Shown: piece after piece, positions 1 to 6,929 of the stretch
How the letters are laid out: every line of letters starts with the position of its first letter
Numbering within the stretch: the first letter of the stretch is position 1
Source: Mucilaginibacter sp.
GTDB taxonomy: Bacteria; Bacteroidota; Bacteroidia; Sphingobacteriales; Sphingobacteriaceae
Direction: 5' to 3'
Assembly: GCA_028288315.1 (NCBI GenBank)
Contig: JAQBNY010000231.1
Span: 1-7,658 of the forward strand
DNA length: 7,658 nucleotides
Made by a program: the position numbers and the translations under genes
The notes under the pieces: generated by a model
What the model was told of the DNA's origin: nothing
Seen by the model: only the letters and a program-made list of their open reading frames with translations
Databases searched by the model: none

Positions 1-94
1 TAAAATGATAAAAAAAGAAGTTAACATTGTAGCAAAAGCAAATTTTGGTTTTGGAGATGTAAACTCCTGTTTAATACTAAGTAAATACAAGTAA
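1..94 (+). CDS. Beta-ketoacyl-ACP synthase, C-terminal end only (partial)
   Basis: An open frame enters from the left edge and stops with TAA at 92-94, leaving 30 codons plus one partial codon. The visible tail contains ANFGFGDVNSCLILSKYK. This resembles the end of FabB/FabF-type condensing enzymes, where a conserved SFGFGG.N loop is followed by a short hydrophobic strand and a basic terminus. These enzymes extend an acyl chain held on an ACP by decarboxylative condensation with malonyl-ACP. The second glycine of the loop is aspartate here (FGFGD), which is unusual. The active-site Cys and His residues lie outside the window, so catalytic competence cannot be judged. An ACP gene begins 6 bp downstream on the same strand, which supports the assignment. 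The call rests on one short motif plus context. Confidence 0.72.
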   Translation, partial: KMIKKEVNIVAKANFGFGDVNSCLILSKYK

Positions 95-100
95 AGAGTA

Positions 101-358
101 ATGACAAGACAAGAAATTTTAAGTGAACTAAAAAAGGTTATTTCGCCTTATACAACTAATAAAGAACTGCTGGAAAGTATTGATGATAATACAGATCTTA
201 TAGCAGATCTGAAAATCAACTCTGCTAATCTTGTTGATATAATTATAGATGCAGAAGCTAAGTATGATATTGAAATTGATTATGACTCTGCCGATAAAAT
301 GGTAAACGTAGGTAACTGTATTGATGTTATAAGCGAAAAGCTTGGTCAAAAACAATGA
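101..358 (+). CDS. Acyl carrier protein with atypical NSA attachment motif
   Basis: This small acidic 85-residue protein has the size and four-helix pattern of a type II acyl carrier protein, which carries the growing acyl chain on a 4'-phosphopantetheine arm in the cytoplasm. The pattern is a helix at about residues 2-15, the loop before helix II with DLIADLKINS, an amphipathic helix II (about 42-55) with the typical E..Y.I.I ending, and a last helix at about 72-82. The expected attachment site is Ser41, but the usual D-S-L is N-S-A (Asn40-Ser41-Ala42). The serine is kept and the flanking residues are changed. The start ATG lies 6 bp after the preceding ketosynthase stop. The stop overlaps the next start as ATGA, so it is very probably co-translated with the phosphopantetheinyl transferase. 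The divergent motif suggests a dedicated secondary-pathway carrier rather than the housekeeping AcpP. Confidence 0.88.
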   Translation: MTRQEILSELKKVISPYTTNKELLESIDDNTDLIADLKINSANLVDIIIDAEAKYDIEIDYDSADKMVNVGNCIDVISEKLGQKQ

Positions 359-1026
359 TAAGCGCCGGCAACGATATTGTATCTATTGCTGCTATAAACA
401 CTGTACGAACAAAACAGCCGGCTTTTTATAAAAAAATACTTTCTGAAACTGAGATAACCCAACACAAGGCTGCTTATGCTGAGATAATACCCTTTGAAAT
501 TTACGTTTGGTTATTATGGTCCATTAAAGAATCAGCCTATAAATATCTTCAAAGCCTTAATCCAGAACTCATCTTTTCTCCGACCAGGTTCGTTGTAAGC
601 GATTTGTGTGAGCCTAAACGGCAATTAACTGAAAGCTTTGGTTCGTCACAACTGGAAGGAATTGGACTTGATAATGAGTCGGCGTGGACGGGATTAATAA
701 CGTGTGGAAATAACATTTTGTACTCGCAGTCGGTACTTTATCCAGATGTTATTCATTCTATAGTTTACCATGGAAATACGTTTAAGAACATTTACTGGGG
801 TATAAAAACTATAACCAATACCAGCTCCGCAAACCAATCAGCAACTGTAAGAGCGTTTATTTTGGATAAGCTTAATAGCCTTTTCAGTATTAAACTGCAG
901 GTAGATAAAAGCAGACATGGTTTCCCTGTAATATCAAATGGCCAAAACAAAATGCAGTTGCCCGTCTCTTTATCCCATCATGAACACTTTATAGGATACT
1001 CATTTTATTACGATGGAAGTTTTTGA
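355..1026 (+). CDS. 4'-phosphopantetheinyl transferase, AcpS-like layout, enlarged
   Basis: This enzyme is predicted to transfer the phosphopantetheine arm of coenzyme A to the serine of an ACP, most simply the one encoded just upstream, with which it shares an ATGA overlap. The family signature is clear. The N-terminus has a G-N-D-I-V strand whose Asp7 is the expected Mg2+ ligand. Residues 55-63 read WSIKESAYK, the W..KE...K metal and CoA-binding motif (Glu59, Lys63). Near the C-terminus are GFP (189-191) and VSLSHH (204-209), the G.P and SLSH elements. The order, with GD and KE motifs first and SLSH last, is that of AcpS rather than Sfp. At 223 residues it is nearly twice the usual AcpS length, and the extra sequence lies at about residues 70-165 with no motif I recognise. 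The gene ends just before a terminator, so it is probably last in its operon. Confidence 0.86.
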   Translation: MISAGNDIVSIAAINTVRTKQPAFYKKILSETEITQHKAAYAEIIPFEIYVWLLWSIKESAYKYLQSLNPELIFSPTRFVVSDLCEPKRQLTESFGSSQLEGIGLDNESAWTGLITCGNNILYSQSVLYPDVIHSIVYHGNTFKNIYWGIKTITNTSSANQSATVRAFILDKLNSLFSIKLQVDKSRHGFPVISNGQNKMQLPVSLSHHEHFIGYSFYYDGSF

Positions 1027-1073
1027 TGAAGTAAGTTAAATAGCTTTAACTAAATTTTCTTTTTTGGCTATAG

Positions 1074-1101
1074 GCCGCCTCACAATGTAAGGCGGCTTTT
1101 T
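1074..1101 (+). terminator. Rho-independent terminator after the ACP/PPTase operon
   Basis: GCCGCC (1074-1079) pairs perfectly with GGCGGC (1091-1096). T1080-A1090 extends the stem to 7 bp around a 9-nt loop. Five T residues follow directly (1097-1101). It lies 47 bp after the phosphopantetheinyl transferase stop. The reverse complement has no T-run after the stem, so it should act on the + strand only. It separates the acyl-chain module from the exporter gene. Confidence 0.9.
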
Positions 1102-1170
1102 GTTGTGCGCTTAAGGCAACTAAATAATAACCTTACCCGTAACCTATTTATACTGTTGACAGTTAAGCTT

Positions 1171-2832
1171 TTGAAAAATATTTACTCGTCCATTTTAAGG
1201 ATACTTGATCAGAAAGAGAAGCATACACTGGTTTCTTTAATAGTGCTTGATATGGTTATGGGCATTCTGGATATTGCTTTTCTGGGATTGATGCTGCTGG
1301 TGATCAATTTTTACACAAAAAACAATGCCTCAAACACCAATTCTTTCCTGGATCATTTCTTTAATAAAAACTCGCTGCTGCTCATCAGCGGATTTTTTTT
1401 GCTGTTCGGACTAAAGAACCTGTTGGGGTATTTTATCTCAAGGGCACAAAATTTTTTCTTTTACCAGGTGGCCTCGCGCTTGTCTGACAGAAACATCAAA
1501 CAGTATCTAAAAGCCGGTTATCTGGAGTTTATAAATGTTGATTCATCTGTGCAGATACGTAAAATAAGCCAGCAGCCTATTGAGTTTAGCACTTACATTT
1601 TAACAAATGTGCAGCAGATAATATCACAAGCCGGGCTGATATTTTTTACAATAGTTGCCATCCTTTTTTATCACCCATCATTGTTTTTGCTGCTTTTTGT
1701 ATTGCTGCTGCCGCCGGTAATTTTATTGGCCTGGTTTGTAAGGAAGAAGTTGAAAAATATCCGGGCTGATACAAAAAGCATAAGCGCTAAAGTTATTCAG
1801 CATTTACAGGAGTCGTTATCGGGGTTTATAGAGAGCAATATTTATAGAAAGGGCGATTTTTTTGTGAACCGTTATCATACCTATCAAGACAAGCTGAACA
1901 AGAATATCGCTACTCAACAAACATTGCAGGGCTTACCATCAAGGTTAATAGAGGTGTTTGCTATACTTGGTTTCTTTATTCTTATCGTTATTAATAAATG
2001 GTCAATAAATGCACCAGGCATTAATTTGCTAAATATTGGCGTTTTTATGGCCGCGTCTTACAAGATCATCCCCGGAATAGTTAAAATATTAAATAGCTCG
2101 GGCCAGATCAAGGCTTACAGTTTCACTCTTACTGATCTTTTACCGCAGGATACAATTACCACAGTTAAAGCTGAAACCAGAGAACAAATTACTTCAATAA
2201 AATTTAATCAGATAAATTTTAAATTTAAAAAGCAGCAAATTTTACGTAACTTAAGTTTAGAAATTACCTCTGGCGATTTTGCAGGAATATCTGGCAAGTC
2301 GGGCTTGGGTAAAACAACCATTATAAACCTTTTGCTGGGATTTTTAGAGCCGCAAAGCGGAGATATTTTAATAAACAACAAAGTTGTAAATGCCATTGAA
2401 CGGCAGCAATACTGGCCAGTAATATCTTATGTAAAGCAGCAGGCTTTTTTTATTAATGATTCCATTCTTAAAAACATCACCCTTACAGATGATGATTATG
2501 ATGCAGCGAAATTAGCCAAAGCGATAAGTATTTGCGGTATAGACTGTATGCTTAATGAATATGCCGACGGAATAAATAAGCAAATAACCGAAAATGGCAA
2601 AAACATAAGCGGGGGGCAACGGCAAAGAATAGTACTTGCACGCGCCTTATATTATGATTTTGACCTGCTAATATTAGATGAGCCTTTTAGCGAAATAGAT
2701 ACTGAAGCAGAGAACACGATACTTACCCGATTAAAGCAGCTTACAGAGCAAGGTAAAATGGTGTTATTTATAACCCACAATACGGCAAGCTTAACTTTTT
2801 GTAATAAAATTATTATACCTAATGCAAACTGA
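1171..2832 (+). CDS. ABC exporter, fused TMD-NBD (lipid/glycolipid flippase type)
   Basis: This inner-membrane half-transporter should dimerise and use ATP to flip or export a lipid-linked or amphipathic product. Counting from TTG 1171 (553 aa), hydrophobic segments lie at about 21-46, 68-90, 146-166, 167-191, 259-275 and 286-306. A LQESLSG.IE...Y coupling segment lies between the fourth and fifth. The ATPase domain has Walker A GKSGLGKT (375-382), the signature SGGQRQR (from 480), Walker B LLILDE (Asp503, Glu504), a D-loop and the switch His536, so it appears catalytically intact. The layout matches PglK/MsbA-like exporters. The frame is open from GTG 1105, but that codon sits 3 nt past the terminator T-run. 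A start at TTG 1171 (or TTG 1156) gives the usual N-terminus (ILRILDQKEK) before the first helix. ATG 1252 would remove that conserved segment. It overlaps the next gene by 11 bp, suggesting a shared substrate pathway. Confidence 0.9.
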   Translation: MKNIYSSILRILDQKEKHTLVSLIVLDMVMGILDIAFLGLMLLVINFYTKNNASNTNSFLDHFFNKNSLLLISGFFLLFGLKNLLGYFISRAQNFFFYQVASRLSDRNIKQYLKAGYLEFINVDSSVQIRKISQQPIEFSTYILTNVQQIISQAGLIFFTIVAILFYHPSLFLLLFVLLLPPVILLAWFVRKKLKNIRADTKSISAKVIQHLQESLSGFIESNIYRKGDFFVNRYHTYQDKLNKNIATQQTLQGLPSRLIEVFAILGFFILIVINKWSINAPGINLLNIGVFMAASYKIIPGIVKILNSSGQIKAYSFTLTDLLPQDTITTVKAETREQITSIKFNQINFKFKKQQILRNLSLEITSGDFAGISGKSGLGKTTIINLLLGFLEPQSGDILINNKVVNAIERQQYWPVISYVKQQAFFINDSILKNITLTDDDYDAAKLAKAISICGIDCMLNEYADGINKQITENGKNISGGQRQRIVLARALYYDFDLLILDEPFSEIDTEAENTILTRLKQLTEQGKMVLFITHNTASLTFCNKIIIPNAN

Positions 2833-3901
2833 TTTGCCTAAAGCGATAATTATACTTACTCCCGGTTTTCCGGCTGATGAGAACGATAGCACCTGTCTGC
2901 CACCGCAGCAGACTTTTGTAAAAACTTTGCAGCAAACGCATCCAAAGCTTAAAGTAATTGTACTTACATTTCAATACCCATTTTTTGCCGGTAGGTATTT
3001 ATGGAATGGGGTTGAAGTTATTGCTTTTGGTGGCAAAGGAAGAGGTAAAATATACAGGCAGGTACTTTGGTTAAAAGTTGTACAGTGCTTACATAATCTA
3101 AATAAACAATACCAAATAAAGGGTTTATTAAGTTTTTGGTTGGATGAATGTGCCCTGATTGGCAGCCAGTTCTCTAAACTGAAAGGTATAAAACATTTAT
3201 GCTGGATTTTAGGTCAGGATGCTAAGGCGGACAATAAGTACGCCCAGCGGATGAAACCCAAATCTGACGAGCTGGTTGCGTTATCAGATTTTGTGGTAGA
3301 GGAATACAGCAAAAACTATGGCATAAGGCCGGCGCATATTATCCCGGTAGGGATAGATACTACTTTGTTTGGCGAAACCGCAAAGGAAAGGGATATTGAT
3401 ATATTAGGAGTAGGTTCTTTGATCCCATTAAAACAATTTGATGTTTTTGTAAAGATAGCTGGTTTCTTAAGGCAATCTCACCCTAACATTAAAGCTGTTA
3501 TTTCTGGTAAGGGCCCGGAACAAGAGCGTTTGCTGGCTATAATTAAAGCGCTGAGGATTGAAAAAAATATAAGTCTTGCGGGAGAGTTGCCACATCATGA
3601 AGTTTTAACTTTAATGCAACGCTCAAAGCTATTACTGCACGCATCAATATACGAGGGTTTCGGTGCTGTATGTCTGGAAGCGCTGTATGCCGGAGCAAAT
3701 GTGATTAGTTTTGTAAAGCCGATGGATATACCTATACCCAACTGGCACATTGCAATTAACGAAGATGATATGCTGCAAAAAGTAGAAGCTATTTTAGATG
3801 CCCCACAGCCACATTATAGTCCGGTGCTGCCCTATCCCATTGCCGATAATGCCAAAGCCATGATGGAACTTTTTAATTACAGTGAAGTAGCTATGCACTG
3901 A
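2822..3901 (+). CDS. GT4-family glycosyltransferase (GT-B fold)
   Basis: This 359-residue protein is predicted to be a retaining GT-B glycosyltransferase that moves a sugar from a nucleotide-sugar donor to a glycan or lipid-linked acceptor on the cytoplasmic face of the membrane. The N-terminal acceptor domain opens with a strand and the motif PGFPADENDS. The C-terminal donor domain begins near GVGSLIPLKQFDVFVK and contains SGKGPE. The EX7E motif is E278-GFGAVCL-E286, which binds the donor nucleotide-sugar. No signal peptide or membrane segment is apparent. The ATG start lies 11 bp inside the exporter gene, so translation is probably coupled. The C-terminal 25 bp overlap the convergent glycosyltransferase gene. 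Donor and acceptor cannot be read from the sequence. Confidence 0.9.
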   Translation: MQTDLPKAIIILTPGFPADENDSTCLPPQQTFVKTLQQTHPKLKVIVLTFQYPFFAGRYLWNGVEVIAFGGKGRGKIYRQVLWLKVVQCLHNLNKQYQIKGLLSFWLDECALIGSQFSKLKGIKHLCWILGQDAKADNKYAQRMKPKSDELVALSDFVVEEYSKNYGIRPAHIIPVGIDTTLFGETAKERDIDILGVGSLIPLKQFDVFVKIAGFLRQSHPNIKAVISGKGPEQERLLAIIKALRIEKNISLAGELPHHEVLTLMQRSKLLLHASIYEGFGAVCLEALYAGANVISFVKPMDIPIPNWHIAINEDDMLQKVEAILDAPQPHYSPVLPYPIADNAKAMMELFNYSEVAMH

Positions 3902-4980
3902 ATTTTTTGAGCTATAGCTTCAAAGGATAAATGCGTTTTAAAATACTGGAGTGTAAGTTTTCGTTTAACTTCTCTATCCATTTCCAAGGTTTGCCTTAAG
4001 GCAGATAGCAAAGCCTTCTCGTTACCCGGCTCATATAAAATGCCGCATTTGCCACTATCGGTTATCATCCGGAAAGAAAGGATATCGGTAACTATTGGCA
4101 CACAGCCGCATGACATTGCCTCACAAACTGCCGCGCCGCTGCCTTCATAATGCGAGCCTGAAACTATAAAATCAGCACTGTTGAACCAATATAATAGGTC
4201 GTGATGGGCAGCTTTACCAATTAGTATAATAGATTTTGCCTGTACGGGCCTGGCTGCCAGCAACGCTTGTATAATCTGCAATAATTCATCGGTATGGTAT
4301 ATCATGTAAAGCTGCGCACTGGGTTCCGTCTCGGCAAATTTGAGAAATGCTTTTACCACTGTTACCGGATCCTTATTGTCATTAAGGCGGCCCACCCATA
4401 AAAATACTTTATCGCCGGCAACGCCTGTTTTTTCACGGGCCAGGTCACGGTCTATCGGATGGAAAACTGAGGAGACTTCCATTACCTCATGAATTTTTGC
4501 AGCCGATGCCAGGTTACCATTTGCTATCCATTCCATCCCCATGGGGTATGATGCAAACAGGTAGGCATCCACACAACGGTCGGCGATTTGCTGCAAAATT
4601 TTTTTAAATCCGGAGAAAGGTTTTTCGGCATGATTCTGAACAATTATTTTTACCCGCCAACCCAAAAGCAAACGTAGTTGAATGACTTGAAGCGGGAAAT
4701 GCAGACCCTGAATAACTACAATTTGGGGCTGTTGCGCTTTTATATAACTATTGAGCTTTTTAGGAAAAAAGCGTGAATTTTTGTCGAAAAACCGCACAAA
4801 ATGGTATCCTACATTTTCGTTAAAAACTAATCCTTCATAGTTGATCTGTTCAATGCTGATTACCTCGTTTCCTTTGGCCAACGCTTTTAAAATGCCAGTA
4901 TAAGCATTAATGCGTTTTAACCAGGCCAATGGCTCGTTAAATTCTTTTGTATAAATGTAGCTGGCAAAAACGTATCTCAT
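3877..4980 (-). CDS. GT4-family glycosyltransferase (GT-B fold), last gene of the minus operon
   Basis: This 367-residue protein has GT-B glycosyltransferase architecture: an N-terminal acceptor domain (about 1-185, including IVVIQGLHFPLQ and VQNHAEKPF), then a donor domain starting at LWVGRLNDNKDPVTVVKAF. The EX7E motif is E279-GSGAAVC-E287, followed by AMSCGCVPIV, which is very typical of GT4. It probably adds one sugar to a surface glycan or glycolipid. It is not a close copy of the + strand GT4 beside it: the N-terminal domains share no obvious motif and the donor loops differ. It starts 16 bp after the GNAT-like gene stop in the same operon, without a convincing Shine-Dalgarno sequence. 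Its last 25 bp run through the end of the convergent gene, and no terminator hairpin is seen between them. Confidence 0.9.
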   Translation of the reverse strand: MRYVFASYIYTKEFNEPLAWLKRINAYTGILKALAKGNEVISIEQINYEGLVFNENVGYHFVRFFDKNSRFFPKKLNSYIKAQQPQIVVIQGLHFPLQVIQLRLLLGWRVKIIVQNHAEKPFSGFKKILQQIADRCVDAYLFASYPMGMEWIANGNLASAAKIHEVMEVSSVFHPIDRDLAREKTGVAGDKVFLWVGRLNDNKDPVTVVKAFLKFAETEPSAQLYMIYHTDELLQIIQALLAARPVQAKSIILIGKAAHHDLLYWFNSADFIVSGSHYEGSGAAVCEAMSCGCVPIVTDILSFRMITDSGKCGILYEPGNEKALLSALRQTLEMDREVKRKLTLQYFKTHLSFEAIAQKIQCIATSL

Positions 4981-4996
4981 TTACAGGTGTTGCAGT

Positions 4997-5953
4997 TTAA
5001 AATATATCAATATCAGCAAATGTGAAGGCTAAGCTTTTCAAATCAACGCCCGCCCCAAGGTCTTTTATAATTATAGGAAAAGCAGGAACAGGTTCGCTGT
5101 ATACTTTTAGTAACGTATATAGTTTTGTGTAATAGCTTACCTGAAATTGAAGTTTTTGTAGCCCAAGCTTTTTTGCCAGTCGGGTTAATGCTTGTATTAC
5201 ATTATCAAAGTCATTTTCAAAACCGGTTATATCACCAACAATGAAACCGTTTTGAATTTTAAACCAAACTATTGCTTCACCAATTTTAATTGTATAGGTA
5301 GTGTTATAGGTTTTGTATTGCAGATATTCATCACTACGGTAAACTCCATTAGAGCCCGCATTAAATACAGAATTAGGGATACCATGTTGTGGCAAGACTA
5401 ATTTTTTCAGCACGTGTTTTATATAAGCTTTATAAAAACCGTTTAATACTTCAAATTTTAAAGCCAGCCGCTCTAACGGAACTGTAGTAATAAGGATTGT
5501 AAAACGTTCTAAAAAGCCCGTTACCTGCCAACCAAGCTTATTTACAAGGCCCGGCAGCGAATTTTGGTTAGGGAAACCAAATACTAATTTAATGTTTTCA
5601 TTGCGGCATAAATCATACGCAAACTTGGCCAGCAAAACAAACAGCCCTTTGTTACGATGCTCCGGATGGGTCATGGTATCGGCAGATTGCCCAGCTAAAA
5701 CCAATTCATGATTGTATTGAATAAAACAGGGGATAACTCCATAATAAGCAGCAGGCTGGTTGTTTTTATCATAAGCCAAAAAGCCTGTATACATTACTTT
5801 GGTGTAAGCTGTATTATATTTACGTACAAAGTAATAAACGGGCAAAACCTTATCATAAACGGCTTCATAAAGCTGTGCCATATCTTTTAGCCGGTTATGG
5901 TTTAACCGCTCAATACGGTAGCCATTAATAATATTCTCCCCTGATAGTAGCAT
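4997..5953 (-). CDS. GNAT-like N-acyltransferase
   Basis: The N-terminal half carries a GNAT acyl-CoA binding core. Strand 4 leads into ADTMTHPEHRNKGLF (91-105), containing the R..G pyrophosphate-binding turn (Arg100, Gly103). It is followed by a helix and then FGFPNQNSLPGLVNKLGW (125-142), a pattern common in acetyltransferases of the larger GNAT class. These enzymes transfer an acyl group, usually acetyl, from CoA to an amine. At 318 residues it is about twice a minimal GNAT, and the second half (about 165-318) may be a degenerate second GNAT-like domain. The start ATG lies 29 bp inside the deacetylase gene and no later start precedes the core, so the overlap is probably real. Its place directly after a sugar deacetylase suggests the target is a freed amino group on a sugar, but this is inference. 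Peptide or small-molecule amines are also possible. Confidence 0.8.
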   Translation of the reverse strand: MLLSGENIINGYRIERLNHNRLKDMAQLYEAVYDKVLPVYYFVRKYNTAYTKVMYTGFLAYDKNNQPAAYYGVIPCFIQYNHELVLAGQSADTMTHPEHRNKGLFVLLAKFAYDLCRNENIKLVFGFPNQNSLPGLVNKLGWQVTGFLERFTILITTVPLERLALKFEVLNGFYKAYIKHVLKKLVLPQHGIPNSVFNAGSNGVYRSDEYLQYKTYNTTYTIKIGEAIVWFKIQNGFIVGDITGFENDFDNVIQALTRLAKKLGLQKLQFQVSYYTKLYTLLKVYSEPVPAFPIIIKDLGAGVDLKSLAFTFADIDIF

Positions 5954-6926
5954 ACATTTGGTTTGCTGTTGATATAAAAGGATTTATGGTTAGTCGTTCT
6001 TTTAAGGCTGGCTCGGATCGGTCCTGTAGGGTATTAAACTCAGTAGTCAGTAACTGTTTGTAGCCGGTTTTTTTGGCCAGTTGCAATACATTGGTATTAT
6101 ATGCACCGTATGGAAAAGCTATACTGATGATTTCTTTCCCGGTTAAATTTTCCAAATAGTGTTTGGACTGAACCATTTCCTTTTCGGCAGATGCTGTATC
6201 AATCCGCGACAGATCGTTATGATAATAACCATGCGAACCAACGGTAGCATATCGTGATGCTGATAATGCTTTTATCTGTTCCCCGGTCATTTGCAGCCAG
6301 TAATCCGCGTACTGTTTGTCCTTATGAAAGCCCGTTAATTTATCCAGTAAGTTAAGCAATTCTACTTTATTCTCAAATCCTACCTGGCGTAATTTTTCTG
6401 CAAGTGCAATGCCGTTATTTGCATATTTATTATAGCGGTTTTTATTGTAGATCTCACTTTTAAACGTAAACTGTGCCGGGCCTAACTTTCCTGTAATACT
6501 TAAAAAATCATTCCACAAAATATCATATTTAGTGGCGCTTATGGCTGTCACAAAAAACGTTGCAGGTATCTGGTATTGTTCCAATAAGGGCAAAACGTAA
6601 TGGTAGTTGTTGGCGAAGCCATCATCAAACGTAATGCATATATTGAACTTGTTATTACTGAAACGCTGTTCATAAAAATCAGTTAACGTAACAGCATTAA
6701 AATGTTTCTTATAAATCTTTAAGTGCTCTTCAAAAGTTGTTTTAGTAATAAATAAAGTGTTAAAACGCGTAGGGGTATTCTGGCAAACACCGTGGTAAAC
6801 CAAAATCCTGCTGCCACGAGCCTGGCGGTAAATACTTTCATCGGTACCTAAAATATGCAGTGCATCGCCAAAAATATTATGCGCTTTGCGAGACGATTTG
6901 ATATATAGTTTTTTAAGGATATTCAT
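5925..6926 (-). CDS. CE4 polysaccharide deacetylase (NodB homology domain)
   Basis: This 333-residue protein carries the NodB homology motifs of metal-dependent CE4 deacetylases. Motif 1 is TFDDG (catalytic base Asp101, metal ligand Asp102). Motif 2 is SHGYYHNDLS, supplying metal ligands His232 and His236. Motif 3 is AFPYGAYN (270-277). A YHGV element (44-47) leads the domain. Such enzymes remove acetyl groups from N-acetylated sugars, usually GlcNAc-type. The spacing between motifs 1 and 2 is long, about 130 residues, with an insert at about 140-215, so substrate shape may differ from simple NodB proteins. There is no clear signal peptide: the N-terminus is basic (KKLYIKSSRKAH) without a hydrophobic stretch, which favours a cytoplasmic glycan precursor as substrate. 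It starts 3 bp after the amidohydrolase stop and overlaps the GNAT-like gene by 29 bp. Confidence 0.92.
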   Translation of the reverse strand: MNILKKLYIKSSRKAHNIFGDALHILGTDESIYRQARGSRILVYHGVCQNTPTRFNTLFITKTTFEEHLKIYKKHFNAVTLTDFYEQRFSNNKFNICITFDDGFANNYHYVLPLLEQYQIPATFFVTAISATKYDILWNDFLSITGKLGPAQFTFKSEIYNKNRYNKYANNGIALAEKLRQVGFENKVELLNLLDKLTGFHKDKQYADYWLQMTGEQIKALSASRYATVGSHGYYHNDLSRIDTASAEKEMVQSKHYLENLTGKEIISIAFPYGAYNTNVLQLAKKTGYKQLLTTEFNTLQDRSEPALKERLTINPFISTANQMYATIRGEYY

Positions 6927-6929
6927 AGA

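Noticed and set aside
128..355. 75-codon minus-strand open frame opposite the ACP
   Set aside because: It is the antisense shadow of a clear ACP gene, and its composition is what an AT-rich complement would give.
1156..1184. TTGACA, 17 bp, TATTTA: a sigma-70-like promoter for the exporter
   Set aside because: The spacing is good, but Bacteroidota promoters normally use a TTG/TAnnTTTG pattern that is not matched here. It would also place transcription start inside the conserved N-terminal coding segment.
2208..2396. 62-codon minus-strand open frame opposite the Walker A region
   Set aside because: It is antisense to the conserved ATPase domain, with no supporting motif or context.
3908..3922. 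Palindrome AGCTATAGCT near the convergent gene ends as a bidirectional terminator
   Set aside because: It has no loop and is AT-rich, no T-run follows it on either strand in the needed position, and it lies in the coding sequence of the minus-strand glycosyltransferase.
5192..5401. 69-codon plus-strand open frame inside the GNAT-like gene
   Set aside because: It is antisense to a well-supported gene and has no recognisable domain; the same applies to the 60-codon frame at 5708-5890.
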